DNA of 64,000 nt from Ricinus communis (Eukaryota; Streptophyta; Magnoliopsida; Malpighiales; Euphorbiaceae). A program made the translations under genes and the position numbers. The stretch is from assembly GCF_019578655.1 (NCBI RefSeq), contig NC_063257.1:27704362-27768361 (forward strand). The letters run 5' to 3'. Positions 12,701 to 24,402 of the stretch are shown here, piece by piece (within the stretch, counting starts at the first letter, position 1; every line of letters starts with the position of its first letter). The notes under the pieces were generated by a model. The model made no database searches, was not told where the DNA came from, and saw nothing but the letters and a program-made list of their open reading frames with translations.

Positions 12701-12973
12701 TATCAAATTGTAAAAAATCTTAGATTCTCCGCAGTAATAATAGTAGAGGTATCAATGGTAAATTTTATGAGTTTCGGGTCTCGCCTAATTTTTCGGACAG
12801 ACCGATTTAATTGTGTAAAATTTAATGTTACTGTATATTGTGGCATTAATAATGGTAAAAGTTGAGATGAGATTTGTTTGAGTTGTGAGTGTCAGGCTTA
12901 CTACGGGATTCGGTGGCCTTACGCCTATCCATTCCCTAGTGCCGGTCATGGGCCCACAGATGGGGTCGTGACA
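9761..12973 (+). mobile_element. Full-length 3' LTR, 3.2 kb
   Basis: This 3213-bp LTR runs from TGTAATACTCGG to GGGGTCGTGACA. It is more than twice as long as the internal region. It contains an AT-rich first 600 bp, a GC-rich stretch around 10540-11110, a minisatellite near 11890-12360, and a conserved tail. It abuts non-coding sequence of the SFC1 fragment at 12974 (TTAAAATATT). The matching duplication on the far side of the element is not available, because the 5' LTR is truncated. The inverted partner at 40182-43400 is 3219 bp. Confidence 0.93.
11890..12360 (+). repeat. LTR-internal minisatellite, about six units of about 83 bp
   Basis: Repeated units carry GTAAGGTCCCTGATCGAG and CTTTGCTCTCTGGGCGCCAG. 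Regular units begin near 11904, 11987 and 12070, followed by one short unit of about 51 bp and two more diverged units. The inverted partner LTR has about five regular units, so copy number has changed between the arms. Confidence 0.85.
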
Positions 12974-13770
12974 TTAAAATATTACATAAACCTGATTGGA
13001 CTAGTATTATCGCAAACAAAATGATAGGCACAAAATATCAGAAAAGCTAGTATGAAATGGACAACTCCCTCATCACAAATGATCATTTAGTTTCACCGTC
13101 AGATCACCAAAATTTAGCATTTGTGGAATTTGGTAGTTTAAGAAACACAAAGGTGATGCATGTTCACAAAATATTAACAGCAAAATCCAAATACTAAGAA
13201 GCACAAGGAATTAAATTTCAATAAAAAATATTAAGAAAACAAAAGGGTGACAAAAGATAAGCAGACCTCAAAGGGAGTATCGATAACAATAGCTTCAAGA
13301 ACACCAGCACCAAAGCTAGAGAAAACTCGGCCACAATTACTGATCTTGCCAGTCTTAGAATCCTTGAACGCAGATTGAAACAACGCATTAGATCCCATTC
13401 TCAACGCATATTTCAATGTTAAGTGAGTAGCAAACGGTATCAATACTTTCCATAAAGCCCTCACTCCTTCCGTTCTTGAAACGGTCGTACCAAAGTGAAT
13501 TATTCCCTTGTAAGTCCTAGTCCTATCAAGCTGTGATCTTGTTTTGATTACATCAATTGGCGGTACACAACACGCCTCCATAACCCCGCCTAATAACCCC
13601 AACACTGCCTTCATGTAGGGTGGGATTGCTGCGTCATTTTGGGACTTTGATTTCTTCTCCGTCACATTCTTATACATATTATCAATTTACCTACAAACAC
13701 AAAAAAAAAAAAACCAAAGATCATTTACATCATTAACAAGTGAAATAACCAAAAAAGCCTTCATTATCCA
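12974..13770 (-). pseudogene. SFC1: SFC1-like mitochondrial succinate/fumarate carrier fragment (exon 1), left copy
   Basis: The coding part is 13267-13677 on the minus strand, 137 codons from ATG to a splice-donor-like GAG|GTCTGC. SFC1 carriers exchange cytosolic succinate for mitochondrial fumarate across the inner membrane and are about 300 residues long, so under half is present. The first carrier signature, PIDVIK, is at residues 40-45. The intron cuts the second signature just after PFE (residues 135-137). About 293 bp of intron-like sequence follows (12974-13266), ended by the LTR. Upstream sequence includes TTTGTAG just before the start, which could be a 5'-UTR intron acceptor. Retained intron means a DNA-level copy, not a processed transcript. 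The frame is open, but several normally conserved positions are changed (LGLLGG where SGSLGG is usual; TRSQLD for TRLQLD). The exon is surrounded by satellite and LTR, with no exon 2. Non-functional by inference. Confidence 0.88.
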
Positions 13771-16700
13771 TTCTCAGATTTATAGATATACACGTTTTAC
13801 GAGATTACTTTCTTATATTGATAAATATACCACTTTTATAAGATTGTTTTCTCATATAAAATTTTTAGCACTATTATGGGGTTGTTTTCTCAAATTCATA
13901 AATATACACGTTTTACGGGGTTATTTTCTTATATTGACAAATATAACCCTTTTACGCGATTATTTTCTCATATTATAAAATTAACCCATTTAAAGGGTTG
14001 TTTTCTCATACTCACAAATATACCACAATTACGGGGTTATTTCCTGAGATTCATAAATATTCCCGTAATACGGGAATGTTTTCATATATTAAAAATTTAT
14101 CCATTCTACGATACTATTTGCTCATATTAAGAAATTTACCAGGTCTACGAGTTTGTTTCCTTAGACTCGCAATTACACTACTTTATTGGATTATTTTCTC
14201 AGATTCATAAATATACACGTTTTACTAGGTTATTTTCTTATATTGACAAATATACCGTTTTTACGGACTTCTTTTCTCATATTATAAAATTAACCCATTT
14301 AAGCTGTTATTTTCTCATACTCACAAATATACCAAAATTACGAATTATTTTCTCCGATTGATAAATATCCCCGTATCGCGGGTTTGTTTTCTCATATTAA
14401 AAAATTTATCTCTTCTACGAGGCTGTTTTCTCAAACTCGCAATTGCACTACTTTTACGGGGTTATTTTCTCAGATTCATAGATATACACGCTTTACGGGA
14501 TTATTTTCTTATATTGATAAATATACCACTTTTATGAGATCATTTTCTCATATAAAATTATTAGCAATACTATAGGGTTGTCTTCTCAAATTCATCAATA
14601 TACACGTTTTAAGGGGTTATTTTCTTATATGGACAAATATGCCCCTTTTACAAGGTTGTTTACGCATATTCTAAAATTAACTCATTTAAGAGGTGATTTT
14701 CTCATACTCACAAATATACCAAAATTACGGGGTTATTTTCTCTGATTGATAAATATCCCTGTATTACGGGGTTGTTTTCTCATATTAAAAGTTTACCCCT
14801 TCTACGAGACTGTTTTCTCAGACTCGCGATTACACTACTTTTACGGGGTTATTTTCTCAAATTCATAGATATACACGTTTTACGGGGTTATTTATTATAT
14901 TGATAAATATACCACTTTTATGGGGGTCGTTTTCTTATAATAAATTATTAGCACTATTATGGGATTGTATTTTCAAATTCATAAATATACACATTTAACG
15001 GGGTTATTTTCTTATATCAATAAATATACCCCTTTTACGGGATTATTTTCTCATATTATAAAATTAACCCATTTAATGGGTTATTTTCTCATACTCACAA
15101 ATATACTACAATTACGGGGTTATTTCCTAAGATTCATAAATATCCCCGTATTACAGGGTTGTTTTCATATATTAAAAAAATTACCGTTCTACGAGGTTAT
15201 TTTCTCATATTAAGAAATTTACTCGTTCTACGAGGCTGTTTTCTTAGACTTACAATTACACTACTTTATTGGATTATTTTCTCAGATTCATAAATATACA
15301 CGTTTTACGTTGTTATTTTCTTATATTGACAAATATACTGCTTTTACGGAGTTATTTTCTCATATTATAAAATTAACCCATTTAAGCTGTTGTTTTCACA
15401 TACTCACAAATATACCAAAATTACATGGTTATTTTCTCCGATTGATAAATATCCGCGTATTATGGGGTTGTTTTCTCATATTAAAAAATTTACCCATTCT
15501 ACGAGGCTATTTTCTCAGACTTGCTATTACACTACTTTTACGGGGTTATTTTCTCAGATTTATAAATATAGACGTTTTACGGGGTTATATTTTTATATTG
15601 ATAAATATACCACTTTTACAGGGTTATTCTCTTATATTGACAAATATACCCCTTTTACGGGGTCATTTTTTCGTATTATAAAATTAAACCCATTTAAGGG
15701 GTTATTTTCTCATACTCACAAATATACAAAAATACAGGGTTATTTTCTCCGATTGATAAATATAACCGTATTACAAGGCTGTTTCCTCATATTAAAATAC
15801 TTTCCCTTACCACGAGGCTGTTTTCTCATATTAAAAAATTTACCCTTTCTGCGAGACGGTTTACTGAGACTCGCAATTACACTATTTTAACGGGTTGTTT
15901 TCTCATATTCATAAATATACACGTTTTACTAAGTTATTTTTTTATATTGATAAATATACCACTTTTACGGGGTAGTTTTCTCATATTAAATTATTAGCAC
16001 TATTATGGGGTTGTTTTCTCAAATTTATAAATATACATATTTTACAGGGGTTATTTTTTTATATTAACAAATGTACGCCTTTTACGGGGTTGTTTTCTCA
16101 TATTATAAAATTAATCCATTAAGGAGTTGTTTTCAAACAGTCACAAATATACCACAATTACGAGAATATTTTTTCTGATCGATAAATATCCCCGTATTAC
16201 GGGGTTGTTTTCTAATATTTATAAATATACCTCTCTCAAGGGGTTGTTTTCTCATATTAAAAAATAAACCCCTTCTACGAGGTTGTTTTCTCATATTAAA
16301 AAATTTTAAAAACCCCTTATACGAGGCTATTTTCTCAGAGTTGCTATTACACTACTTTTACGGGGTTGTTTTCTCACATTCATAAATATACACGTTTTAC
16401 GGAGTTATTTTCTTATATTTATAAATATAGCACTTTTACAGGGTTATTTTCTTATATTAACAAATATACCCTTTTTACGGAGTTGTTTTCTCATATTATA
16501 AAATTAATCCATTTAAGGGATTGTTTTCTCATAGTCATAAATATACAAAAATTATGAGGTTATTTTCTCCGATTGATAAATATCCCCGTATTATAGGGTT
16601 GTTTTCTCATATTAAAAAGTTTACCCCTTCTACGAGGCTGTTTTCTCAGACACACAATTACACTACTTTTACGGGGTTATTTTCTCATATTCATAGATAT

Positions 16701-19700
16701 ACACGTTTTACGGGATTTATTCTTATATTGATAAATATACCACTTTTAGGGGGTCGTTTTCTCATATTAAATTATTAACACTATTATGGGGTTGTTTTCT
16801 CAAATTCATAAATATAGACGTTTTACGGAGTTATCTTCCTCTATTGAAAAATATAAACCTTTAATGGGGTTGTTTTCTCATATTATAAAATTAACCTATT
16901 TAAGGGGTTGTTTTCTCACAATCACAAATATACCACAATTACGGGTTATTTTCTCTAATTGATAAATATCCCCGTATTACGTGATTATTTTCTAATATTT
17001 ATTAATATACCCCTCTTACAGGGTTGTTCTCTCAAATTAAAAAATAAACCCCTTCTACGAGGCTGTTTTCTTATATTAAATAATTTACCCGTTCTACGAG
17101 GTTGTTTTCTTAGACTCGCAATTACACTAATTTTGTAGGTTGTTTTCTCAGATTCATAAATCTACATGCTTTACGGGGTTATTTTCTTATAATTATAAAT
17201 ATACCACTTCTATGGGGTCGTTTTCTCATATTAAATTATTAGCATAGTTACGGGGTTGTTTTCTCAAATTCATAAATATACACGTTTTATGGGGTTATTT
17301 TCTTATATCGACAAATATACCCCTTTTAAGGGGTTATTTTCTCATATCAAAAAATTAACCCATTTAAGGGGTTATTTTCTCATACTCACAAATGTATCAA
17401 AATTATATGGTTATTTTCTATGATTGATAAATATCCCCGTATTATGAGTTATTTTCTCATAGTAAAAATTTTACCCCTTCTACGAGGTTGTTTTCTCAGA
17501 CTCGCAATTACGCTATTTTTAAAGGGTTGTTTTTTCATATTCATAAATATACAAATTTTACGGAGTTATTTTCTTATATTGATAAATATACCACTTTTAT
17601 GGGGTCGTTTTCTCATATTAAATTATTAGCACTATTATGGGGTTGCTTGTAAAATTCATAAATATACACGTAATACAGGGTTATTTTCATGTATGCATAA
17701 ATATGCCCCTTTTACGGGGTTGTTTTCTCATATTCTAAAATTAACCCATTTAGGGGGTTGTTTTCTCATATTCATAAATATACCACTGGTTATTTTCTCC
17801 GATTGATAAATATCACTGTATTATGGGGTTTTTTTCTAATATTTATAAATATACCCCTCTTATGAAGTTGTTTTCTCATATTAAAAAATTTACCCGCTCT
17901 ACTTATATTATTTTCCCGTGAGTCGAATTACACTACTTTTACGGGGTTATTTTCTCAGATTCATATATATACATGTTTTACGGAGTTATTTTCTTATATT
18001 AATAAATATACCACTTATACGGTGTCGTTTTCTCATATTAAATTTTTATCACTATTATGGAGTTGTTTTCTCATATTCATAAATATACACGCTTTACGAG
18101 GTTATTTTCTTATATCGACAAATATACCCCTTTTACGAGGTTGTTTTCTCATATTATAAAATTAACCCATTTAAGGGGTTGTTTTCTCATACTCACAAAT
18201 ATACCATAATTATGGAGTTATTTCCTGACATTGATAAATATCCCTGTATTACGGGGTTGTTTTCACATATTAAAAAATATACTCCTTTTACGAGGCTATT
18301 TTCTCATATTAAAAAATTTACTCCTTCTACGAGGCTGTTTTCTTAGACTCGCAATTACACTACTTTTAGGAGGTTGGTTTCTTCAGTTTATAAATATACA
18401 CGTTTTACGGGGTTATTTTCTTACATTGATAAATACGCCACTTTTACGGGATCATTTTCTCATATTAAATTATTAACACTATTATAGGGTTGTTTTCTCA
18501 AATTCATAAATATACACGTTTTACGGGATTATTTTCTCCTATTGATAAAGATTCCCATATTATATCGTTATTTTCTCATAGTAAAAAATTTACCCTTTAT
18601 ACGAGGCTATTTTCTCAGAGTTGCTATTACACTACTTTTACGGGGTTGTTTTTTTATATTCATAAATATATACGTTTTAGAGGATTATTTTCTTATATTG
18701 ACAAATATACTACTTTTACAGGTTATTTTATTATATTGATAAATATACCCCTTTTACGGAGTTTTCTTCTCATATTATAAAATTAACCCATTTAAGGGGT
18801 TCTTTTCTCATACTCACAAATATATTAAAATTATGGGGTTATTTTTCCCGATTAATAAATATCCTCGTATTAAGGGGCTGTTTTCTCATATTAAAAAGTT
18901 TATCCTTTCTACGAGGTTGTTTTCTCATATTAAAAAATTTACCTCTTCTGCGAGGCCGTTTTCTCAGACTCGCAATTACACTATTTTTACGGGGTTTTTT
19001 TTGTCATATTCATAAATATACAAGTTTTACTGGATTATTTTCTTATATTGATAAATATACCACTTTTACGGGGTCGTTTTCTCATATTATAAAATTAACG
19101 CATTTAACGGCTTATTTTCTCATACTCACAAATATACCAAAATTAGGGGGTTATTTTTCTCCGATTGATAAATATTTCCGTATTACGTGGTTGTTTTCTA
19201 ATATTTATAAGTATACTCCCTCACGGGGTTGTTTTCTCATTTCTATATATAACTTACCCTTACGAGGCTCTTTCACCCTATTCATAATTTTACTTTACGA
19301 GGTTATTTTCTTCGATTGATAAATATCCCCATATTACGGGGTTGTTTTCTCATATTAAAAAATTTACCCTTTCTACGAGGCAGTTTTCTCAGACTCATAA
19401 TTACACTACTTTTGTAGGGTTATTTTCTCGGATTCATAAATATACATGTTTTACGGGGTTATTCTCTTATAATTATAATTATACCATTTTTATTGAGTCG
19501 TTTTCTCATATTAAATTATTAGCACTTTTATGGGTTTGTTTTCTCAAATTCATAAATATACACGTTTTATAGAGTTATTTTCATATATCGACAAATGTAT
19601 CCCTTTTACAGAGTCATTTTCTCATATTATAAAATTAATCTATTTAAGTGGTTATCTTCTCATACTCTCAAATATACCACAATTACGAGGTTATTTGCTC

Positions 19701-22069
19701 TGATTCATAAATATCCCTATATTACGGGGTTGTTTTCTAATATGAAATTATTAGCACTATTATGGGGTTGTTTTTCCAAATTCATAAATATACATGTTTT
19801 ACGGGATTATTTTCTTATATTGATAGATATACCACTTTTACGGGGTTGTTTTCTCATATTATAAAATCAACTCATTTAAGGAGTTGTTTTCTTACTCACA
19901 AAACCACAATTACAGGGTTATTTTCTCTAGTTGATAAATATTCCCGTATTACGGGATTATTTTCTAATATTTATAAATATATCCTTTTTACGGGATTGTT
20001 TTCTCATATTAAAAAATTTACCCCTTCTACGAGGTTGTTTTCTTAGACTCGCAATTACACTACTTTTACGGAGTTATTTTCTTAGATTCATTAAAATACA
20101 CGTTTTACGAGGTTATTTTCTTATATCGACAAATATACCCCATTTACAGGATTGTTTTCTCATACTCACAAATATACCAAAATTACGGGGTCATTTTCTC
20201 CGATTGATAAATATCCCCGTATTATGGGGTTGTTCTCTCATATTAAAAAATTTACCCCTTCTACGAGGATGTTTTCTCATATTAAAAATATTATTCCTTC
20301 TACGAGGTTGTTTTTTCAGACTCGCAATTACACTACTTTTATGCACTTGCTTTCACATATTCATAAATATACACGTTTTACGGGGTTATTTTCTTATATT
20401 GATAAATATACCACCTTTATGAAGTTGTTTTTTCATATTAAATTATTAGAACTATTATGGGGTTGTTTTTTCAAAATCATAAATATACACGTTTTACGGG
20501 GTTATTTTCTCATATTATAAATTTAACCCATTTAAGGGGCTATTTTCTCGTACTCACAAATATACCAAAATTACGGTGTTATTTTCTCCGATTAATGAAT
20601 ATCCCAGTATTACGAGGTCGTCCTCTCATACTAAAAAATTTACCCCTTCTACGGGGTTGTTTTCTCAAACTCGCAATTACACTACTTTGACACGGTTGTT
20701 TTCTCATATTTATTAATATACACATTTTACGGGGTTATTTTCTTATTTCGATAAATATACCCATTTTACGGGGTTATTTTCTCATATTATAAAATTAACC
20801 CATTTAAGGGGTTGTTTTCTCGTACTCACAAATATACCAAAATTACGGGGTTATTTTCTCCGATTGATGAATATTCTCGTATTACGAGGCTATTCTCTCA
20901 TATTAGAAAATTTACCCTTTCTACGAGACTGTTTTCTCAAACTCGCAATTACACTACTTTTACACGGTTGTTTTCTCATATTCATAAATATACACGTTTT
21001 ACAGGGTTATTTTCTTATATTGATAAAAATACCACTTTTATGGGTTCATTTTCTCATACTAAATTATTAGCACTATTATGGGATTGTTTTGTCAAATTCA
21101 CAATATACACATTTTACGGGGTTATTTTCTGATATTGATAAATATACCCCTTTTACGATGTTATTTTCTCATATTATAAAATTAACCCATTTAAGGGGTT
21201 GTGTTCTTATACTCACAAATACATCAAAATTACGGGTTATTTTCTTCGATTGATAAATATCCCCATATTACGAGGTGCTTTCCGTGTTAAGAAATTTACC
21301 CCTTCTACGAGGCTGTTTTCTCAGAATCGCAATTATACTACTTTTACGGGGTTGTTTTCTCAGATTCACAAATATACACGTTTTACTGGGTTATTTTCTT
21401 ATATTTATAAATATACCACTTTTACGGAGTCGTTTTCTCATATTAAATTATTAGCACTATTATGGGGTTGTTTTCTCAAATTCATAAATACATACGTTTT
21501 ACGGTGTTATTTTCTTATATTGACAAATATACCACTTTTACGGGGTTGTTTTCTCATATTATAAAATTAACCCATTTAAGGGGTTGTTTTCTCATACTCA
21601 CAAATATACCAAAATTACGGGGTTATTTTCTCCGATTGATAAATATCCCCGTGTTACGGGATTATTTTTGCATATTAAAAAACTTACCCGTTCTACAAGG
21701 CTGTTTTCTTAGACTCGCAATTATACTACTTTTACGGGGTTGTTTTCTCATATTCATAAATATACACGTTTTACAGGGTTATTTTTTTATATTGATAAAT
21801 ATACCACTTTTACGGGGTTGTTTTCTCATACTTAATTATTAGTAGTGTTATGTGGTTGTTTTCTTAAACTAATAAATGTACACGTTTTACGGGGTTATTT
21901 TCTTATATTGACAAATATATCCCTATTACGGGTTTGTTTTCTCATATTATAAAATTAACCCATTTAAGGGGTTGTTTTCCCATACTCACAAATATACCAA
22001 AATTACGGGGTTATTTTCTCCGATTGATAAATATTCCTATATTGAGGGGTTTTTTCATATATTAAAAAA
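13771..22069 (+). repeat. 39-bp satellite with ten-monomer higher-order repeat, forward
   Basis: This is the clearest stretch of the array. Ten monomer types follow in order; their second halves are AAATTCATAAATATACACG, ATTGACAAATATACCCC, ATTATAAAATTAACCCA, ACTCACAAATATACCAAAA, GATTGATAAATATCCCCGTA, ATTAAAAAATTTACCCC, GACTCGCAATTACACTAC, GATTCATAGATATACACG, ATTGATAAATATACCAC and ATTAAATTATTAGCACTA. Eight are 39 bp and two (the fourth and tenth) are 38 bp, so the consensus period is 388 bp. The tenth-type anchor recurs near 14560, 14950, 17240, 17620, 18050, 18470, 21065, 21445 and 21835. Extra monomers, such as one with ATATTTATAAATATACCCC, expand some units to 11-12 monomers. The array runs into the assembly gap. 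Confidence 0.96.
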
Positions 22070-22569
22070 NNNNNNNNNNNNNNNNNNNNNNNNNNNNNNN
22101 NNNNNNNNNNNNNNNNNNNNNNNNNNNNNNNNNNNNNNNNNNNNNNNNNNNNNNNNNNNNNNNNNNNNNNNNNNNNNNNNNNNNNNNNNNNNNNNNNNNN
22201 NNNNNNNNNNNNNNNNNNNNNNNNNNNNNNNNNNNNNNNNNNNNNNNNNNNNNNNNNNNNNNNNNNNNNNNNNNNNNNNNNNNNNNNNNNNNNNNNNNNN
22301 NNNNNNNNNNNNNNNNNNNNNNNNNNNNNNNNNNNNNNNNNNNNNNNNNNNNNNNNNNNNNNNNNNNNNNNNNNNNNNNNNNNNNNNNNNNNNNNNNNNN
22401 NNNNNNNNNNNNNNNNNNNNNNNNNNNNNNNNNNNNNNNNNNNNNNNNNNNNNNNNNNNNNNNNNNNNNNNNNNNNNNNNNNNNNNNNNNNNNNNNNNNN
22501 NNNNNNNNNNNNNNNNNNNNNNNNNNNNNNNNNNNNNNNNNNNNNNNNNNNNNNNNNNNNNNNNNNNNN
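22070..22569. other. Assembly gap (500 N)
   Basis: Exactly 500 N, a conventional placeholder for a gap of unknown size. The satellite reads forward on its left and reverse on its right, so the orientation change of the inverted repeat falls in unsequenced DNA. ORFs spanning it are meaningless. Confidence 0.99.
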
Positions 22570-24402
22570 TTTATCAACTCGAAAATAACCTCTGTAATTT
22601 ATGTATATTTGTGAGTATGAGAAAACAATCCCTTGAATGAGTTAATTTTATAATATGAGAAAATAACACCGTAAAATGGGTATGCTTGTCGATATAAGAA
22701 AATAACCCCGTAAAACGTGTATATTTATGAATTTGAGAAAACAACCCTATCTAGTGCTAATAATTTAATATAAGAAACTACCCCGTAAAAGTTGTATGTT
22801 TTATCAATAAAAGAAAATAATCCCGTAAAACGTGTATATTTATGAATCTAAAAAAATAACCCCGTAAAAGTAGTGTAATTGCGAGTTTGAGAAAACAACC
22901 TCGTAGAAGGAGTAAATTTTTTAATAAGAGAAAATAACTCTGTAAGAGAGGTATATTTATAAATATTAGAAAACAACTCCGTAATACGGGAATTTTAATC
23001 AATCAGAGAAAATAATCCCATAATCTTGGTATGTTTGTAAGTATGAGAAAATAACCCCTTAAATGGGTTAATTTTATAATATGAGAAAACAACCCTGTAA
23101 AAGGAGTATATTTGTCAATATAAGAAAATAACCCTGTAAAACATGTATATTTATGAATTTGAGAAAACAACCCTATAATAGTGCTAATAATTTAATATGA
23201 GAAAAGGACCCCGTAAAAGTGGTATATTTATCAATAGAAGAAAATAATCTCGTAAAATGTGTATATTTATGAATCTGTGAAAGTAACCCTGAAAAAGTAA
23301 TGTAATTGCGGGTTTGAGAAAACAGCCTCGTAAAAGGGGTAAAATTTATTAATATGAGAGAACAACCCGTAATACGGGGATATTTATGAATTGGAGAAAA
23401 TAACCCCGTAATTTAGATATATTTAAATGGGTTAATTTTATAATATGAGAAAACAACCCCATAAAAGGGGCATATTTGTCAATATAAGAAAATAACTCCA
23501 TAAAACGTGTATATTTATAAATTTGAGAAAACAACAACATAATAATTCTAATAATTTAATATGAGAAAACGACCTCGTAAAATTGATATATTTATCAATA
23601 TTAGAAAATAATCCCGTAAAACGTGTATATTTATGAATATGAGAAAATAACCCCGTAAAAGTAGTGTAATTGCGAGTCTGAGACAACAGCCTCATAGAAG
23701 GGGTAAATTTTTTAATCTGAGACAACAACCACGTAATACGGGAATATTTATCAATCGGAGAAATAACCCCATAATTTATGTATGTTTGTGAGTATGAGAA
23801 AACAACCCCTTGAATAGGTTAATTTTATAATATGAGAAAAGAACCTCGTAAAAGGGGTATATTTGTCGATATTAGAAAATAATCCCGTAAAACATGTATA
23901 TTTATGAATATGAGAAAATAACACCATAATGGTGCTAATAATTTAATATGAGAAAATGACCTCGTAAAAGTGATATATTTATCAATATAAGAAAATTACC
24001 CCGTAAAATGTGTATATTTATGAATCTATGAAAGTAACCCCGAAAAAGTAGTGTAATTGCGAGTCTGAGAAAACAGCCTCGTAGAAGGGGTAGATTTTTT
24101 AATATGAGAGAACAACCCCGTAATACGGGGATATTTATGAATTGGAGAAAATAACCCCATAATTTACATATATTTGCGAGTATGAGAAAACAACCCCTTA
24201 AATGGGTTAATTTTATAATATGAGAGAACAACCCCGTAAAAGTGGTATATTTGTCGATATAAGAAAACAACCCTGTAAAACATGTATATTTATGAATTTA
24301 AGAAAACAACCCTATAATAGTGCTAATAATTTAATATGAGAAAACGACCTCGTAAAAGTAGTGTATTTGTCAATATAAGAAAAGAACCCCGTAAAATGTG
24401 TA
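22570..24402 (-). repeat. 39-bp satellite, reverse orientation
   Basis: The same monomer family read on the minus strand (core seen as TRAGAAAAYAACCCCGT), about 47 monomers. Together with 27235-31077 it forms the part of the right contig that has no sequenced partner in the left contig. It is interrupted by a solo LTR at 24403; the last five bases, GTGTA, are that insertion's target duplication. Confidence 0.95.

Larger units (their letters stand above)
7491..22069 (+). repeat. Left arm of large inverted repeat (partner of 31078-45690)
   Basis: This arm contains, in order, the truncated LTR, non-autonomous internal region, full LTR, SFC1 fragment and forward satellite. Each is matched in reverse order and opposite strand on the right. 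The outer end is the abrupt satellite/LTR junction at about 7490. The inner end is simply where the contig stops at the gap, so the true arm may be longer. Confidence 0.9.

Noticed and set aside
13231..13677. A complete functional small carrier protein of 148 residues
   Set aside because: The frame ends by reading through a splice donor into intron-like DNA. SFC1 carriers need three repeats and about 300 residues, and here only the first repeat and part of the second are present.
13771..22069. CRISPR-like array (regular short repeats)
   Set aside because: Repeats abut without unique spacers, the variable halves themselves recur in a fixed order, and the context is a plant genome.
21972..22640. 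Long ORFs across the gap, on both strands
   Set aside because: They consist mostly of undetermined residues from 500 N and carry no information.
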